The position numbers and the translations under genes were made by a program. Shown in pieces: positions 19,160-29,615 of a DNA stretch of 64,000 bases. Origin of the DNA: Pseudomonas tremae (GTDB lineage Bacteria; Pseudomonadota; Gammaproteobacteria; Pseudomonadales; Pseudomonadaceae). Where the stretch lies: positions 20,249 to 84,248 of the forward strand of contig NZ_LJRO01000079.1 in NCBI RefSeq assembly GCF_001401155.1. The letters run 5' to 3'. The notes beneath the pieces were generated by a model. The model was not told the origin of the DNA and searched no databases. It worked only from the letters and a program-made list of their open reading frames with translations. The stretch's first letter is position 1. Every line of letters begins with the position of its first letter.

Positions 19160-20254
19160 ATGTCACTCACGCTGGAGCATGTCAGTCGCGCGGTCGATGG
19201 TCAGGTATGGATCGACAACGCCTCCCTGAGCTTCGAGCCAGGATCATTCAACGTTTTGCTGGGGCGAACCTTGTCCGGCAAGACCAGCCTGATGCGCCTT
19301 ATGGCCGGGCTTGACAAGCCTGACAGCGGGCGGGTGCTGATGAACGGTGTCGATGTCACAAACCGCCCGGTTCGTCTGCGCAATGTCTCGATGGTCTATC
19401 AGCAATTCATCAATTACCCCAGCATGACGGTGTTCGAAAACATCGCATCGCCCCTGCGTCAGGCCGGCCTTTCCAAAGAGGTGATACACAGCCGCGTGCA
19501 GGAAACCGCGAAGATGCTGCGCATCGAGAAATTCCTGCAACGCCACCCCCTGGAACTGTCCGGCGGCCAGCAGCAGCGCACCGCAATGGCCAGGGCGCTG
19601 GTCAAGGATGCCGAGCTGATCCTGTTCGACGAGCCCCTGGTCAACCTTGACTACAAGTTGCGCGAAGAGCTGCGTCAGGAGATGCGCGAGCTGTTTGCGG
19701 CCCGTCATACCATCGCTATCTACGCCACCACCGAGCCCAATGAAGCGCTTGCGCTGGGCGGTACGACCACCATTCTTCATGAAGGTCGAGTGGTACAAAG
19801 CGGCAAGACCCCTGAGGTTTACCATCGCCCGGCAACAGTGCTGGCCGCCGAATTGTTCTCCGAGCCACCCATCAACCTGATGCCGGGGCGCATAGAAGGC
19901 AATGAAGTCAGCTTCGCCAATTTTGTGCATTTCCCGCTCAACGTCGATTTGCGCGCAGTCGGCGATGGCGACTACCGCTTCGGGGTACGCCCCAGTCATT
20001 TGAGCCTGGTGCCCTCCAACGACGACGATCTGGAACTGGCCGTGACGGTCGAACTGGCAGAAATCAGCGGCTCGGAAACCTTCCTGCATGTGCGCAACGA
20101 ACTGTTTTCGCTGGTCCTGCACCTGCCTGGCGTGCATGCCTACGACGTTGATGCGTCGATCCGGGTGTACATCCCGACCCACAAACTATTTGTATTCGAT
20201 CTGCAGGGCGGCCTGATTCAGGCGCCGGGCCTGCGCATGGCGAGGGTTGCCTGA
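19160..20254 (+). CDS. ABC importer ATPase 1, glycerol-type (GlpS-like)
   Basis: 364 residues. Walker A is GRTLSGKT (about residues 35-42), the signature LSGGQQQR is intact, and Walker B is LILFDEPLVNLD. The switch (H-loop) His is replaced: IYATTEPNEA has Thr where His is expected. A C-terminal MOI/TOBE-like domain follows. It is the first gene of a six-gene importer operon resembling the rhizobial glycerol system GlpSTPQV. Together with ATPase 2 it would form an asymmetric heterodimer. Its stop overlaps the next start by one base. The substrate is inferred, not shown. Confidence 0.85.
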   Translation: MSLTLEHVSRAVDGQVWIDNASLSFEPGSFNVLLGRTLSGKTSLMRLMAGLDKPDSGRVLMNGVDVTNRPVRLRNVSMVYQQFINYPSMTVFENIASPLRQAGLSKEVIHSRVQETAKMLRIEKFLQRHPLELSGGQQQRTAMARALVKDAELILFDEPLVNLDYKLREELRQEMRELFAARHTIAIYATTEPNEALALGGTTTILHEGRVVQSGKTPEVYHRPATVLAAELFSEPPINLMPGRIEGNEVSFANFVHFPLNVDLRAVGDGDYRFGVRPSHLSLVPSNDDDLELAVTVELAEISGSETFLHVRNELFSLVLHLPGVHAYDVDASIRVYIPTHKLFVFDLQGGLIQAPGLRMARVA

Positions 20255-21361
20255 TGGCCGAGATCCGTTTGCAGAACCTAGCGCACAGCTACAGCGCCAA
20301 ACCCGGTCCGGATGACTATGCGATTCGGGAAATGAGCCATGTCTGGGAGCAGGGCGGGGCTTACGCGCTGCTGGGCCCGTCCGGATGTGGCAAATCGACA
20401 TTGCTCAACATCATTTCGGGCTTGCTCAGTCCGTCCCAAGGGCAAGTGCTGTTCGACTCCAAGGTAGTCAACGAGCTGCCGCCGGAGCGGCGCAATATCG
20501 CTCAGGTTTTCCAGTTTCCGGTGATCTACGACACCATGACTGTGTTCGACAATCTGGCTTTTCCCTTGCGCAATCAGGGCATGGACGAGGCGAGGATTCT
20601 CGCCAAGGTCAACGAAATCGCTGACGTGCTGGACTTGCAATTGCTGCTGAAGAAAAAGGCACGCAACCTGTCGGCGGACGAGAAGCAGAAGGTTTCCATG
20701 GGGCGCGGGCTGGTCCGCGATGACGTTTCGGCGATCCTTTTCGACGAGCCGCTGACAGTCATCGACCCGCACCTGAAGTGGAAGCTGCGTCGCAAGCTCA
20801 AACAGATTCATGAGCAGTTCAACATCACCATGGTCTACGTCACCCACGATCAACTGGAAGCGTCGACCTTCGCCGACAAGATCGCAGTGATGTATGGCGG
20901 GCAGATCGTCCAGTTCGGCACTCCCCGCGAGCTGTTCGAAAAACCTTCCCACACCTTTGTCGGTTATTTCATCGGCAGCCCCGGCATGAATCTGATTGAC
21001 GTCACGCCTCAACCGGGTGGGGTCGGTTTTGCCGATATTCATTTGCCGCTGCCTGAGTCGCTGCAGCAAAAGCTCGCCAATACCTCGTGGAAAAGCCTGA
21101 AAGTGGGCATTCGTCCAGAGTTCGTGCATGTCTGGGACGGGCCTTACGACGATGCGATGTGCGCTGACGTGACCTACGTCGAGGACCTTGGCACCTACAA
21201 GATCATCACCCTGAAGCTTGCCGGTCAGTTACTGAAAGTTCGTCTGCAGGAAGACAAACCGGTGCCGCAAGGTCAAGCCTGGATCAGTTTTCCGGGGCAG
21301 TGGCTGATGCTGTATGCCGATGATTACCTGCTTGAAGCAGGCCCTGCGAGTGAGGTGCCTC

Positions 21362-21369
<8 letters not shown>
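20254..21369 (+). CDS. ABC importer ATPase 2, glycerol-type (GlpT-like)
   Basis: 371 residues. Walker A GPSGCGKST is canonical, Walker B is AILFDEPLTVIDP, and the H-loop His is present (VYVTHDQLEA). The signature is degenerate: LSADEKQKVSMGRG in place of LSGGQ. It complements ATPase 1, so one composite ATP site would be canonical and the other degenerate. A C-terminal TOBE-like domain follows. The 3' end overlaps the first permease gene by 8 nt, consistent with translational coupling. Confidence 0.87.
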
Positions 21370-22228
<859 letters not shown>

Positions 22229-22238
22229 GGGGCTGGTC

Positions 22239-23039
22239 ATGAGTCTGCGAAAAATCATACCGCTGTGGATTTACCTGCTGTTCCTGCTGGTGCCAATCTA
22301 CTGGCTAGTCAACATGTCGTTCAAGACCAATACCGAGATCCTCGGCGGCCTGACCCTGTGGCCGCAGGACTTCACCCTGGCCAACTACAAGGTGATCTTC
22401 ACCGACGAGAGCTGGTACAGCGGTTACCTCAATTCGCTGTATTACGTGTGCTTGAATACGGTGATATCGCTGAGCGTCGCCTTGCCGGCAGCCTATGCGT
22501 TTTCACGCTATCGTTTTCTTGGCGACAAGCACCTGTTTTTCTGGCTGCTGACCAATCGCATGGCGCCACCGGCAGTGTTTCTGCTGCCGTTTTTCCAGCT
22601 GTATTCGTCTATCGGGCTGTTTGATACGCACATCGCCGTTGCTCTGGCGCACTGCCTGTTCAACGTCCCGCTGGCGGTATGGATTCTGGAGGGCTTCATG
22701 TCCGGCGTTCCCAAGGAAATTGACGAAACCGCCTACATCGACGGTTACAGTTTCCCCAAGTTCTTCGTGAAGATTTTCATCCCGCTGATTGGCTCGGGCA
22801 TCGGCGTCACTGCATTTTTCTGCTTCATGTTTTCCTGGGTCGAGTTGCTGCTGGCGCGCACTCTGACATCGGTCAACGCCAAACCGATTGCCGCGGTGAT
22901 GACCCGCACGGTGTCAGCATCGGGTATCGATTGGGGGGTGCTGGCAGCGGCAGGGGTGTTGACCATCCTGCCGGGCATGCTGGTGATCTGGTTTGTTCGC
23001 AACCACGTGGTCAAGGGCTTTGCTCTTGGTCGTGTCTGA
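22239..23039 (+). CDS. ABC importer permease 2, glycerol-type (GlpQ-like)
   Basis: 266 residues, MalG/UgpE-type, with six membrane segments. The coupling loop is IDETAYIDGYSFPKFFVKIF. GAGGGG lies before the ATG. It should pair with permease 1 to form the pore; sugar or polyol importers of this class use the two ATPases encoded upstream. Only 12 bp separate it from the small membrane gene that follows. Confidence 0.88.
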   Translation: MSLRKIIPLWIYLLFLLVPIYWLVNMSFKTNTEILGGLTLWPQDFTLANYKVIFTDESWYSGYLNSLYYVCLNTVISLSVALPAAYAFSRYRFLGDKHLFFWLLTNRMAPPAVFLLPFFQLYSSIGLFDTHIAVALAHCLFNVPLAVWILEGFMSGVPKEIDETAYIDGYSFPKFFVKIFIPLIGSGIGVTAFFCFMFSWVELLLARTLTSVNAKPIAAVMTRTVSASGIDWGVLAAAGVLTILPGMLVIWFVRNHVVKGFALGRV

Positions 23040-23051
23040 GGAGTCGGGAAA

Positions 23052-23324
23052 ATGGAGTGGATGTCCTGGACACTGCCAACGGCAGCTTTCTTTATCGGTA
23101 TCGGGTTGTTGCTGGTGGGCATGACTGTATGGGAACTGCGTTCGGCCAGCATTGAGCGTCGAGGTTTTCTGCCGATTGTCACCACGCGTGGCGATCGCTT
23201 GTTCATCGGGCTTTTGGGCAGCGCTTACCTGCATCTGCTGGTGATCGGTGTCACTGACTGGAGTATCTGGATCGCTTCAGGGATATCCCTGGTGTGGTTG
23301 TTGGTGGTGATGCGGTGGGGTTAG
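23052..23324 (+). CDS. DUF2160 small membrane protein of the ABC importer
   Basis: 90 residues with three hydrophobic segments (about 9-30, 52-70, 72-88) and the core WELRSASIERRGFLPIVTTRGD, described here by its flanking ends only. DUF2160 proteins are known to me only from clusters of this glycerol-type importer, between permease and binding-protein genes; their task is unknown. It may be an accessory subunit of the permease. Confidence 0.75.
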   Translation: MEWMSWTLPTAAFFIGIGLLLVGMTVWELRSASIERRGFLPIVTTRGDRLFIGLLGSAYLHLLVIGVTDWSIWIASGISLVWLLVVMRWG

Positions 23325-23408
23325 AGGGCGGCCGGGCGCGATTACCGAAGTGATCCGGTCGGCAGTATTCGAAAGCGGGACTACATAAAAGCAACACTGG
23401 AGATGACT

Positions 23409-25181
23409 ATGTTCAATAAGAAAAACAAGCTGCAACATAGCGTGACGCTGGCAACCATGATCATGCTCAGCGGGTTGAGTGTGTCGGCATGGGCGGATCA
23501 ATACGAGGATGCGGCGAAGAAGTGGGCGGCCAGTGAATTCAAGCCGAGTACGCTTTCCGATGCCGAGCAGTTGAAAGAGCTGGAGTGGTTCATCAAGGCC
23601 GCTGAGCCGTTCCGAGGCATGGACATCAAGGTGGTGTCGGAAACCTTGACCACCCACGAGTACGAATCGAAAACCCTGGCCAAGGCATTCACTGAAATCA
23701 CCGGCATCAAAGTCACTCACGACTTGCTGCAAGAAGGTGATGTGATCGAAAAGCTGCAGACGGCCATGCAGTCGGACAAAAGCATCTATGACGGCTGGGT
23801 GAACGACTCTGACCTTATAGGTACACACTTCCGGTACGGCAAGGCGCTTTCTCTGACCGATCTGATGGCCAGCCCGGAAGGCAGTAAAGTCACTTCTCCT
23901 ACGCTGGACCTGAAAGACTTCATCGGCACGTCATTCACTACTGCGCCTGACGGCAAACTCTACCAACTGCCCGATCAGCAGTTCGCCAACCTTTACTGGT
24001 TTCGGGCCGACTGGTTCGAACGTCCTGACCTGAAAAAGAAATTCAAGGACAAATACGGCTACGAGCTGGGTGTTCCGGTCAATTGGTCAGCCTATGAAGA
24101 CATCGCCAAATTCTTCAGCGAAGACGTCAAGGAAATCGATGGCAAGAAAGTTTACGGCCACATGGATTACGGCAAGAAGGACCCCTCGCTGGGCTGGCGC
24201 TTCACTGATGCCTGGTTCTCCATGGCGGGCAGCGGCGACAAGGGCCTGCCTAACGGCCTGCCAGTGGACGAGTGGGGCATCCGCGTCGAAGACTGCCATC
24301 CGGTCGGTTCCAGCATCACCCGCGGCGGCGACACCAACGGGCCAGCAGCAGTCTTCGCCACCCAGAAATACATTGACTGGCTGAAAGCCTATGCGCCGCC
24401 GGAAGCGGCGGGCATGACCTTCTCCGAATCCGGTCCGGTGCCTTCGCAGGGTAACGTTGCGCAACAGATCTTCTGGTACACCGCCTTTACCGCTGACATG
24501 ACCAAGCCCGGGCTGCCGGTCATGAATGCCGATGGCACGCCGAAATGGCGCATGGCGCCGTCGCCGAAGGGTCCTTACTGGAAAGAAGGCATGAAGCTCG
24601 GTTATCAGGACGTAGGCTCCTGGACCTTCCTCAAGTCGTCCGATGAGAAAAAGCGTCTGGCGGCCTGGCTGTACGCGCAGTTTGTGACCTCCAAAAGTGT
24701 TTCGTTGAAGAAAACCATCGTCGGCCTGACGCCGATTCGCGAGTCTGACATCAACTCCAAGGAGATGACCGCGCTGGCACCGAAACTGGGTGGTCTGGTG
24801 GAGTTCTATCGCAGCCCGGCTCGTGTGCAATGGTCGCCAACCGGCACCAACGTGCCTGATTATCCGAAGCTGGCTCAGTTGTGGTGGAGCCACGTTGCCG
24901 AAGCGGTCACTGGCGAAAAGACCGCTCAGCAGGCGCTGGATGGTCTGGCCAAGGATCAGGATGCAATCATGACGCGCATCGAGCGTTCCAAGGTTCAGGA
25001 AGCCAGCAAGTGTGCGCCGAAGATGAATCCTGAGACGACTGCAGAAGAGTGGTACTCCAAGGCAGAGCAAAGCGGTGGCAAGTTCCTTGCGCCGCAACGC
25101 AAGCTGGCCAACGAGAAACCGAAGGGTGAAACCATTGCCTATTCGGACCTGCTGAAAAGCTGGGAGGATGGCAAGAAATAA
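23409..25181 (+). CDS. ABC importer solute-binding protein, glycerol-type (GlpV-like)
   Basis: 590 residues from the ATG at 23409, chosen because GGAG at 23399-23402 is 6 nt away; the ATG at 23403 is too close. A signal peptide ends about residue 29 (SVSAWADQ). Large family-1 type solute-binding protein, as in the rhizobial GlpV. Motifs include TLTTHEYESKTLAKAF and a C-terminal LWWSHVAEAVTGE. It delivers the substrate to the permeases in the periplasm and ends the operon, followed by a terminator. Glycerol or another polyol is the likely substrate by homology only. Confidence 0.88.
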   Translation: MFNKKNKLQHSVTLATMIMLSGLSVSAWADQYEDAAKKWAASEFKPSTLSDAEQLKELEWFIKAAEPFRGMDIKVVSETLTTHEYESKTLAKAFTEITGIKVTHDLLQEGDVIEKLQTAMQSDKSIYDGWVNDSDLIGTHFRYGKALSLTDLMASPEGSKVTSPTLDLKDFIGTSFTTAPDGKLYQLPDQQFANLYWFRADWFERPDLKKKFKDKYGYELGVPVNWSAYEDIAKFFSEDVKEIDGKKVYGHMDYGKKDPSLGWRFTDAWFSMAGSGDKGLPNGLPVDEWGIRVEDCHPVGSSITRGGDTNGPAAVFATQKYIDWLKAYAPPEAAGMTFSESGPVPSQGNVAQQIFWYTAFTADMTKPGLPVMNADGTPKWRMAPSPKGPYWKEGMKLGYQDVGSWTFLKSSDEKKRLAAWLYAQFVTSKSVSLKKTIVGLTPIRESDINSKEMTALAPKLGGLVEFYRSPARVQWSPTGTNVPDYPKLAQLWWSHVAEAVTGEKTAQQALDGLAKDQDAIMTRIERSKVQEASKCAPKMNPETTAEEWYSKAEQSGGKFLAPQRKLANEKPKGETIAYSDLLKSWEDGKK

Positions 25182-25199
25182 GGTGTTTTCGATGTCATG

Positions 25200-25229
25200 A
25201 AAACGGCACCCTTGAGGTGCCGTTTTTAT
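25200..25229. terminator. Bidirectional terminator between the importer and folD
   Basis: AACGGCACC (25202-25210) pairs with GGTGCCGTT (25216-25224) around 5 nt, with T/A runs on both sides. It can serve both convergent genes. Confidence 0.88.
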
Positions 25230-25243
25230 TGGGCGCGTGCTGA

Positions 25244-26098
25244 TCAGTCGTGCAGGGTTTCCGCCGCATACAACGTGTTTTCCAGCAGGCAGGCACGGGT
25301 CATCGGGCCGACACCGCCAGGGACCGGGGTAATCCAGCCGGCGCGGGGCAGGGCGGTTTCGTACACCACGTCGCCCACCAGCTTGCCATCTTCCTGACGG
25401 TTGATGCCGACGTCGATCACAATGGCGCCGGGTTTGATCCATTCGCCCTTGACCAGGCCGGGCTTGCCCGCGGCAACCACCACCAGATCGGCACGGGCCA
25501 CATGGCCTGCCAGATCTTTGGTAAAACGGTGGGTTACGGTGACGGTGCAGCCCGCCAGCAGCAGTTCCATTGCCATCGGGCGACCGACGATGTTCGACGC
25601 GCCAACCACCACGGCATCCAGACCGTACAGGTCGACACCGGTGCTTTCCAGCAGGGTAATGATGCCCTTCGGTGTACACGGGCGGAGCAGCGGAATGCGC
25701 TGGGCGAGGCGACCGACATTGTAAGGGTGGAAACCGTCCACATCCTTGTCCGGGCGAATGCGTTCCAGCAGCAGGGACGCATCAAGGTGTGCAGGCAGAG
25801 GCAGCTGCAGCAAAATGCCATCCACAGCGGGGTCTTCATTGAGACGGTCGATCAGATCCGTCAACGCTACCTGAGTAGTCTCGGCGGGCAAGTCGTAGGC
25901 CTGGGAAATAAAGCCGACTTCTTCACAGTCTTTGCGCTTGTGCGAAACGTAAACCTGAGAGGCGGGGTCGCTGCCCACCAGAATCACCGCGAGGCCCGGC
26001 GTACGCAAGCCTTGCTGGCTACGTTCGGCGACACGTTTGGCGATCTGCTGGCGCAGGCTGGCGGCGATCGCTTTGCCGTCGATTAGTTTTGCAGTCAT
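25244..26098 (-). CDS. folD: Methylenetetrahydrofolate dehydrogenase/cyclohydrolase FolD
   Basis: 284 residues. FolD interconverts 5,10-methylene- and 10-formyl-THF with NADP. Signature motifs: [14 protein letters not shown] with the catalytic Lys (about residue 53), [17 protein letters not shown], and [11 protein letters not shown] in the Rossmann part. The C-terminal [10 protein letters not shown] is intact. Convergent with the ABC importer. Confidence 0.96.
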   Translation of the reverse strand: MTAKLIDGKAIAASLRQQIAKRVAERSQQGLRTPGLAVILVGSDPASQVYVSHKRKDCEEVGFISQAYDLPAETTQVALTDLIDRLNEDPAVDGILLQLPLPAHLDASLLLERIRPDKDVDGFHPYNVGRLAQRIPLLRPCTPKGIITLLESTGVDLYGLDAVVVGASNIVGRPMAMELLLAGCTVTVTHRFTKDLAGHVARADLVVVAAGKPGLVKGEWIKPGAIVIDVGINRQEDGKLVGDVVYETALPRAGWITPVPGGVGPMTRACLLENTLYAAETLHD

Positions 26099-26229
26099 GA
26101 CGCGTGATTAACCATCGAGAGGAAATAAAATGAGCGCGCATTCTCGCATGACATGGCGCGAGGGCAAAGGCGCATGCGTTGCAAATTCCGCTAACCCCTT
26201 TATCTAGCTGAATTTTTTTCAAAAAAAGG

Positions 26230-26258
26230 TTGACGACCCCAGGGGCCGTCTATAAGAT
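26230..26258 (+). promoter_or_regulatory. Candidate promoter of the tRNA cluster
   Basis: TTGACG (26230-26235), 17 bp, TAAGAT (26253-26258). Transcription would start about 127 nt before tRNA-Arg. The 293-bp gap between folD and the first tRNA shows nothing else. Confidence 0.45.
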
Positions 26259-26391
26259 TCGTCGCACTTGCCGGGCAGAGCCCAGCACTGGTTAAGCTAG
26301 CACTGGTTGATAAGGTCAGGCAGAGTTGCAAATCAGCTCGGTGTGATTGAAAGCCCTTTAGTTTGTTATCGCAAGAATACAAATTATATAA

Positions 26392-26468
26392 GTGCCCGTA
26401 GCTCAGCTGGATAGAGCATCCGCCTTCTAAGCGGATGGTCGCAGGTTCGAGTCCTGCCGGGTGCGCCA
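26392..26468 (+). tRNA. tRNA-Arg (anticodon TCT)
   Basis: 77 nt cloverleaf with encoded CCA. The anticodon loop is CTTCTAA with TCT at 26426-26428; the T loop is TTCGAGT. It reads AGA/AGG codons. First of three clustered tRNA genes. Confidence 0.95.
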
Positions 26469-26519
26469 TTCAAGGCAGCTTTGGCACAGCAAGTAAGATG
26501 CACATGTCACATGCAATAT

Positions 26520-26596
26520 GGTGGGCGTAGCTCAGTTGGTAGAGCACAGGATTGTGACTCCTGCGGTCGTGGGTTCGAACCCCATCGTCCACCCCA
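26520..26596 (+). tRNA. tRNA-His (anticodon GTG)
   Basis: 77 nt including the encoded extra G at -1 (26520), diagnostic of tRNA-His, and CCA. The anticodon GTG is at 26554-26556 in loop TTGTGAC. Confidence 0.95.
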
Positions 26597-26606
26597 TATT
26601 CAAAGG

Positions 26607-26633
26607 GCGCCAGATTCATAGTCTGGCGCTTTT
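26607..26633 (+). terminator. Terminator-like hairpin between tRNA-His and tRNA-Leu
   Basis: GCGCCAGA (26607-26614) pairs with TCTGGCGC (26622-26629), 7-nt loop, then TTTT. It may end part of the transcript before tRNA-Leu or act as a processing site. Confidence 0.6.
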
Positions 26634-26651
26634 GCTTTAAAAGTTTGAAAT

Positions 26652-26736
26652 GCGGATGTGGTGGAATTGGTAGACACACTGGATTTAGGTTCCAGCGCCG
26701 CAAGGTGTGAGAGTTCGAGTCTCTCCGTCCGCACCA
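26652..26736 (+). tRNA. tRNA-Leu (anticodon TAG)
   Basis: 85 nt class II tRNA with a long variable arm and encoded CCA. Anticodon TAG is at 26686-26688 in loop TTTAGGT. Confidence 0.95.
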
Positions 26737-26781
26737 TTTGTACTTTTGCCAGGTTTCATTGAAAACCGCAAAAGCCCAGAG

Positions 26782-26805
26782 AAGCCCGCCCCGTGCGGGC
26801 TTTTT
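26782..26805 (+). terminator. Terminator of the tRNA cluster
   Basis: AAGCCCGC (26782-26789) pairs with GCGGGCTT (26795-26802), 5-nt loop, then TTT. It also lies beyond the 3' end of the opposing lipoprotein gene. Confidence 0.85.
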
Positions 26806-26870
26806 GTTGTGTCGAATTTCTTATTTTCAGTTATTTCGCTGCCCAGCAGGCTGGGCAGGTCTCGTGCTGG

Positions 26871-27353
26871 TTATTCAATGACAAGCAGTACTTTCGTCTG
26901 GCAAAGAAGGGAAGAGTTTTCGCCCGGGATTTCGGTGACTACGCTGTAACCACCGGACTCCAGCGAGGACAAATCTGCCGTGAATGAAAAGCCTGATTTC
27001 AGAAGCTTTTCATTGCCGAATACTTTTATCAAATCCGGACGGTCAATGATGGACGGGTCCTTGAAGGTGACAGGGGTTCCCTTGTAGCCGGTCAGACGAA
27101 GTTTTATTTCCTGTGGTGCGCTTTGGTGGGCGGTATCGATCGCCCATCCGATGAACGTGACCATGCCTTTGGCAACATAGACCGTGGTTGCACCAGTCTT
27201 TCCACCGATTGAGTCAATCGCGCATTTGTCGGAAGAGTAATGAGTGGTTTTGGTGTTTGCTGCCGTTTCTTTGCTGCCTTCTTTTTCATTGCACCCTGCG
27301 AGGGTTGCTGAAGTCATGGCGAGAAAACCTAAAGCAGCAATCATTTTGTACAT
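26871..27353 (-). CDS. Putative lipoprotein of unknown function
   Basis: 160 residues. A signal peptide with lipobox LAGC (Cys at about residue 21) is clear: MYKMIAALGFLAMTSAT then LAGCNEKEG. The mature part is a polar, beta-rich domain with GWAIDTAHQSAPQEIKLRL and a C-terminal LCQTKVLLVIE; two Cys (CAIDS, LLCQT) could form a disulfide. No family is recognised. It may be a small surface or periplasmic binding lipoprotein; that is a guess from the signal only. Confidence 0.7.
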   Translation of the reverse strand: MYKMIAALGFLAMTSATLAGCNEKEGSKETAANTKTTHYSSDKCAIDSIGGKTGATTVYVAKGMVTFIGWAIDTAHQSAPQEIKLRLTGYKGTPVTFKDPSIIDRPDLIKVFGNEKLLKSGFSFTADLSSLESGGYSVVTEIPGENSSLLCQTKVLLVIE

Positions 27354-28213
27354 GGTCTTTCCTGGGTGATTTTGAGTGTTGCCGCGGCAGTGTCAGCGCC
27401 GGGATTATGGGGCGATCAGCTTTGCTGCACAAGGGTTTGGCAGAGTAAGCAGGGCGCACTGCCGCTGCGAGAACGATTGATCGTGCCGGTGATGCAGCAT
27501 CTGTCACTCGTTGCCAATCAAGGTGCATCTGCAGTGTGGGTGAGCGTTTCAATGGTGCTTAAGGTGTCAGGGCAGTATCGAGCGTTTATGCTGTGCGGCT
27601 GTCGCTGTTCTGCAAAGGTTCCTCTTCGCATGGGCACAAGATTAGTTGGCCGGAAATTTTCAATCTGTTCAATTGCTTGCAATGGGTGGCGTACCCCGGC
27701 TGCGTTGTGTACGATGCGCGCCGGGTTGAATCAGTCTGAAGGCTGCACTGTGCTATTGGGCCAGTACCGCAAAAAGTCATTGATTTGCAGTGTTGAGGGT
27801 AAAGCCTCTTCCAGCAGGCGGCTGGTTGATTTCCAGTTGTGCAGCTGCCCGAATGCAATGGCTTGATTGAAAATGCTTTAGCTGAAAAAAGCCGCCTTGA
27901 GCGGTTTTTTTGTTTCAACGTATTCGTTTACCGTTTCGCTGGGCCGGTCATTTGCCGTTGGTCGAGCGAAACGTGCTGTGTAGAAGGAGTCGGTCATTGT
28001 CCGGTATGGATGCTTCTTTATATAGAAGCCGTGCCAGACGCGTCGCGAGTGGTTCCGGGTATTTCCCTTTGTCCTCCGGCTGCCGGCTGGTTCCTTCTTC
28101 TTAATCCACCCTTTTTCAGTAGGGTGACTTCTTGAGTTTGACCCACTAGAATGCATGCCCTTGATTCTGGGGTCGGAAACGGCCGGCTAACGTCTGTGCA
28201 ACGAGGAATATCC
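27354..28213. other. 860-nt region with no convincing gene
   Basis: Open frames exist (plus 27366-27866, minus 27586-27918), but their compositions are unlike real proteins here (rich in Cys, Arg, Ser) and they match nothing I know. The region holds the hairpin at 27884-27912 and, at its end, the tig ribosome binding site (GAGGA, 7 nt before ATG). It occupies the place where P. aeruginosa PAO1 carries parS-parR. Confidence 0.55.
27884..27912. terminator. Terminator-like hairpin in the tig upstream gap
   Basis: A-run, GCCGC-CTTGA-GCGGT, then seven T. It works in either direction. No obvious gene ends here, so it may mark the 3' end of an unrecognised small RNA. Confidence 0.6.
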
Positions 28214-29524
28214 ATGCAAGTTTCTGTTGAAAATACTTCCGCTCTTGAGCGCCGCATGACCATTGGCGTGCCTGCCGAACGCATCGAGACTGAAGTCAAC
28301 AAGCGTCTGCAGCAGACCGCGCGCAAAGCCAAGATCCCGGGCTTTCGTCCTGGCAAGGTACCGATGAGCGTTATCCGTCAGCGTTACGAAGACGGCGCAC
28401 GTCAGGAAGCACTGGGCGATCTGATTCAGGCTACTTTCTATGAAGCTGTGGTTGAGCAGAAGCTGAACCCGGCCGGCGCTCCTGCTGTAGAGCCAAAGTC
28501 TTTCGAAAAAGGCAAAGACCTGGAATACGTGGCTACTTTCGAAGTATTCCCGGAATTCACCGTTGCCGGTTTCGATACCATCGCGGTAGAGCGCCTGTCT
28601 GCCGACGTGGCTGACAGTGATCTGGACAACATGCTGGAAGTGCTGCGCAAGCAGAACGTCCGTTTTGAGGTGGCCGATCGCGCCGCCCAGAACGAAGACC
28701 AGCTGAACATCGATTTCGTGGGCAAGGTCAACGGCGAAGTATTCGCTGGCGGTTCCGCTACCGCTACCCAGCTGGTGCTGGGCTCCGGTCGCATGATCCC
28801 GGGCTTCGAAGACGGTCTGGTTGGCGCCAAGGCTGGTGAAGAACGCGTTCTGAACGTGACCTTCCCCGAGGATTACCAGAACCTCGAGCTGGCTGGCAAG
28901 GCTGCCGAGTTCACCGTGACCGTCAACACGGTTTCCGAGCCTAAGCTGCCTGAGCTGAACGAAGAATTCTTCAAGCAGTTCGGTATCAAGGAAACCGGTA
29001 TCGATGGCTTCCGCACCGAAGTTCGCAAGAACATGGAGCGCGAGCTGCGTCAGGCGATCAAGTCCAAGGTCAAGAATCAGGTAATGGATGGTCTGCTGGC
29101 CGCCAACCCGATCGAAGTGCCCAAGTCGCTGCTGGAAAACGAAGTCAACCGTCTGCGCGTTCAGGCTGTTCAGCAGTTCGGCGGCAACATCAAGCCCGAT
29201 CAGCTGCCTGCAGAGCTGTTCGAAGAGCAAGCCAAGCGTCGCGTCGAGCTAGGCCTGATCGTTGCCGAGGTGGTGAAGCAGTTTGATCTCAAGCCTGATG
29301 ACGCTCGTGTCCGCGAAATGATCCAGGAAATGGCGTCCGCCTACCAGGAGCCAGAGCAGGTCGTGGCGTGGTACTACAAGAACGAGCAGCAAATGAACGA
29401 AGTACGTTCTGTTGTACTTGAAGAGCAAGTTGTAGATACTGTTTTGCAGAAAGCTAGCGTGACCGACAAATCGGTCTCCTACGAAGAAGCTGTCAAGCCG
29501 GTGGAAGCTCCAAAAGCCGACTGA
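28214..29524 (+). CDS. tig: Trigger factor
   Basis: 436 residues from the ATG at 28214 (MQVSVENTS), GAGGA 7 nt upstream; the open frame back to 28151 is not used. The ribosome-binding loop FRPGKVP (about residues 44-50) is visible, followed by the FKBP-type PPIase domain (about 155-240) and the chaperone helical domain. It binds nascent chains at the ribosomal exit. tig-clpP-clpX-lon is the standard proteostasis order. Confidence 0.97.
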   Translation: MQVSVENTSALERRMTIGVPAERIETEVNKRLQQTARKAKIPGFRPGKVPMSVIRQRYEDGARQEALGDLIQATFYEAVVEQKLNPAGAPAVEPKSFEKGKDLEYVATFEVFPEFTVAGFDTIAVERLSADVADSDLDNMLEVLRKQNVRFEVADRAAQNEDQLNIDFVGKVNGEVFAGGSATATQLVLGSGRMIPGFEDGLVGAKAGEERVLNVTFPEDYQNLELAGKAAEFTVTVNTVSEPKLPELNEEFFKQFGIKETGIDGFRTEVRKNMERELRQAIKSKVKNQVMDGLLAANPIEVPKSLLENEVNRLRVQAVQQFGGNIKPDQLPAELFEEQAKRRVELGLIVAEVVKQFDLKPDDARVREMIQEMASAYQEPEQVVAWYYKNEQQMNEVRSVVLEEQVVDTVLQKASVTDKSVSYEEAVKPVEAPKAD

Positions 29525-29548
29525 TTTCTCTTTTCGTGCGAAAACACC

Positions 29549-29576
29549 CACAAGCCAGCCTTCGCGCTGGCTTGTG
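29549..29576 (+). other. Stable hairpin between tig and clpP
   Basis: CACAAGCCAGC (29549-29559) pairs perfectly with GCTGGCTTGTG (29566-29576), 6-nt loop. There is no T-run, so it is not a standard terminator; it may protect or separate transcripts. Confidence 0.7.
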
Positions 29577-29615
29577 CGTATTCAAGACTCGACTATTTGG
29601 GAGTGAATGCAGGAC

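Noticed and set aside
26200..26469. 89-residue minus-strand frame over tRNA-Arg
   Set aside because: A well-known false protein made by reading a tRNA antisense (the GLEPATIRLEGGCSIQLSYG-type peptide).
27366..27866. 166-residue plus-strand frame in the tig gap
   Set aside because: Composition unlike a real protein here (many Cys, Arg and Ser), no recognisable domain.
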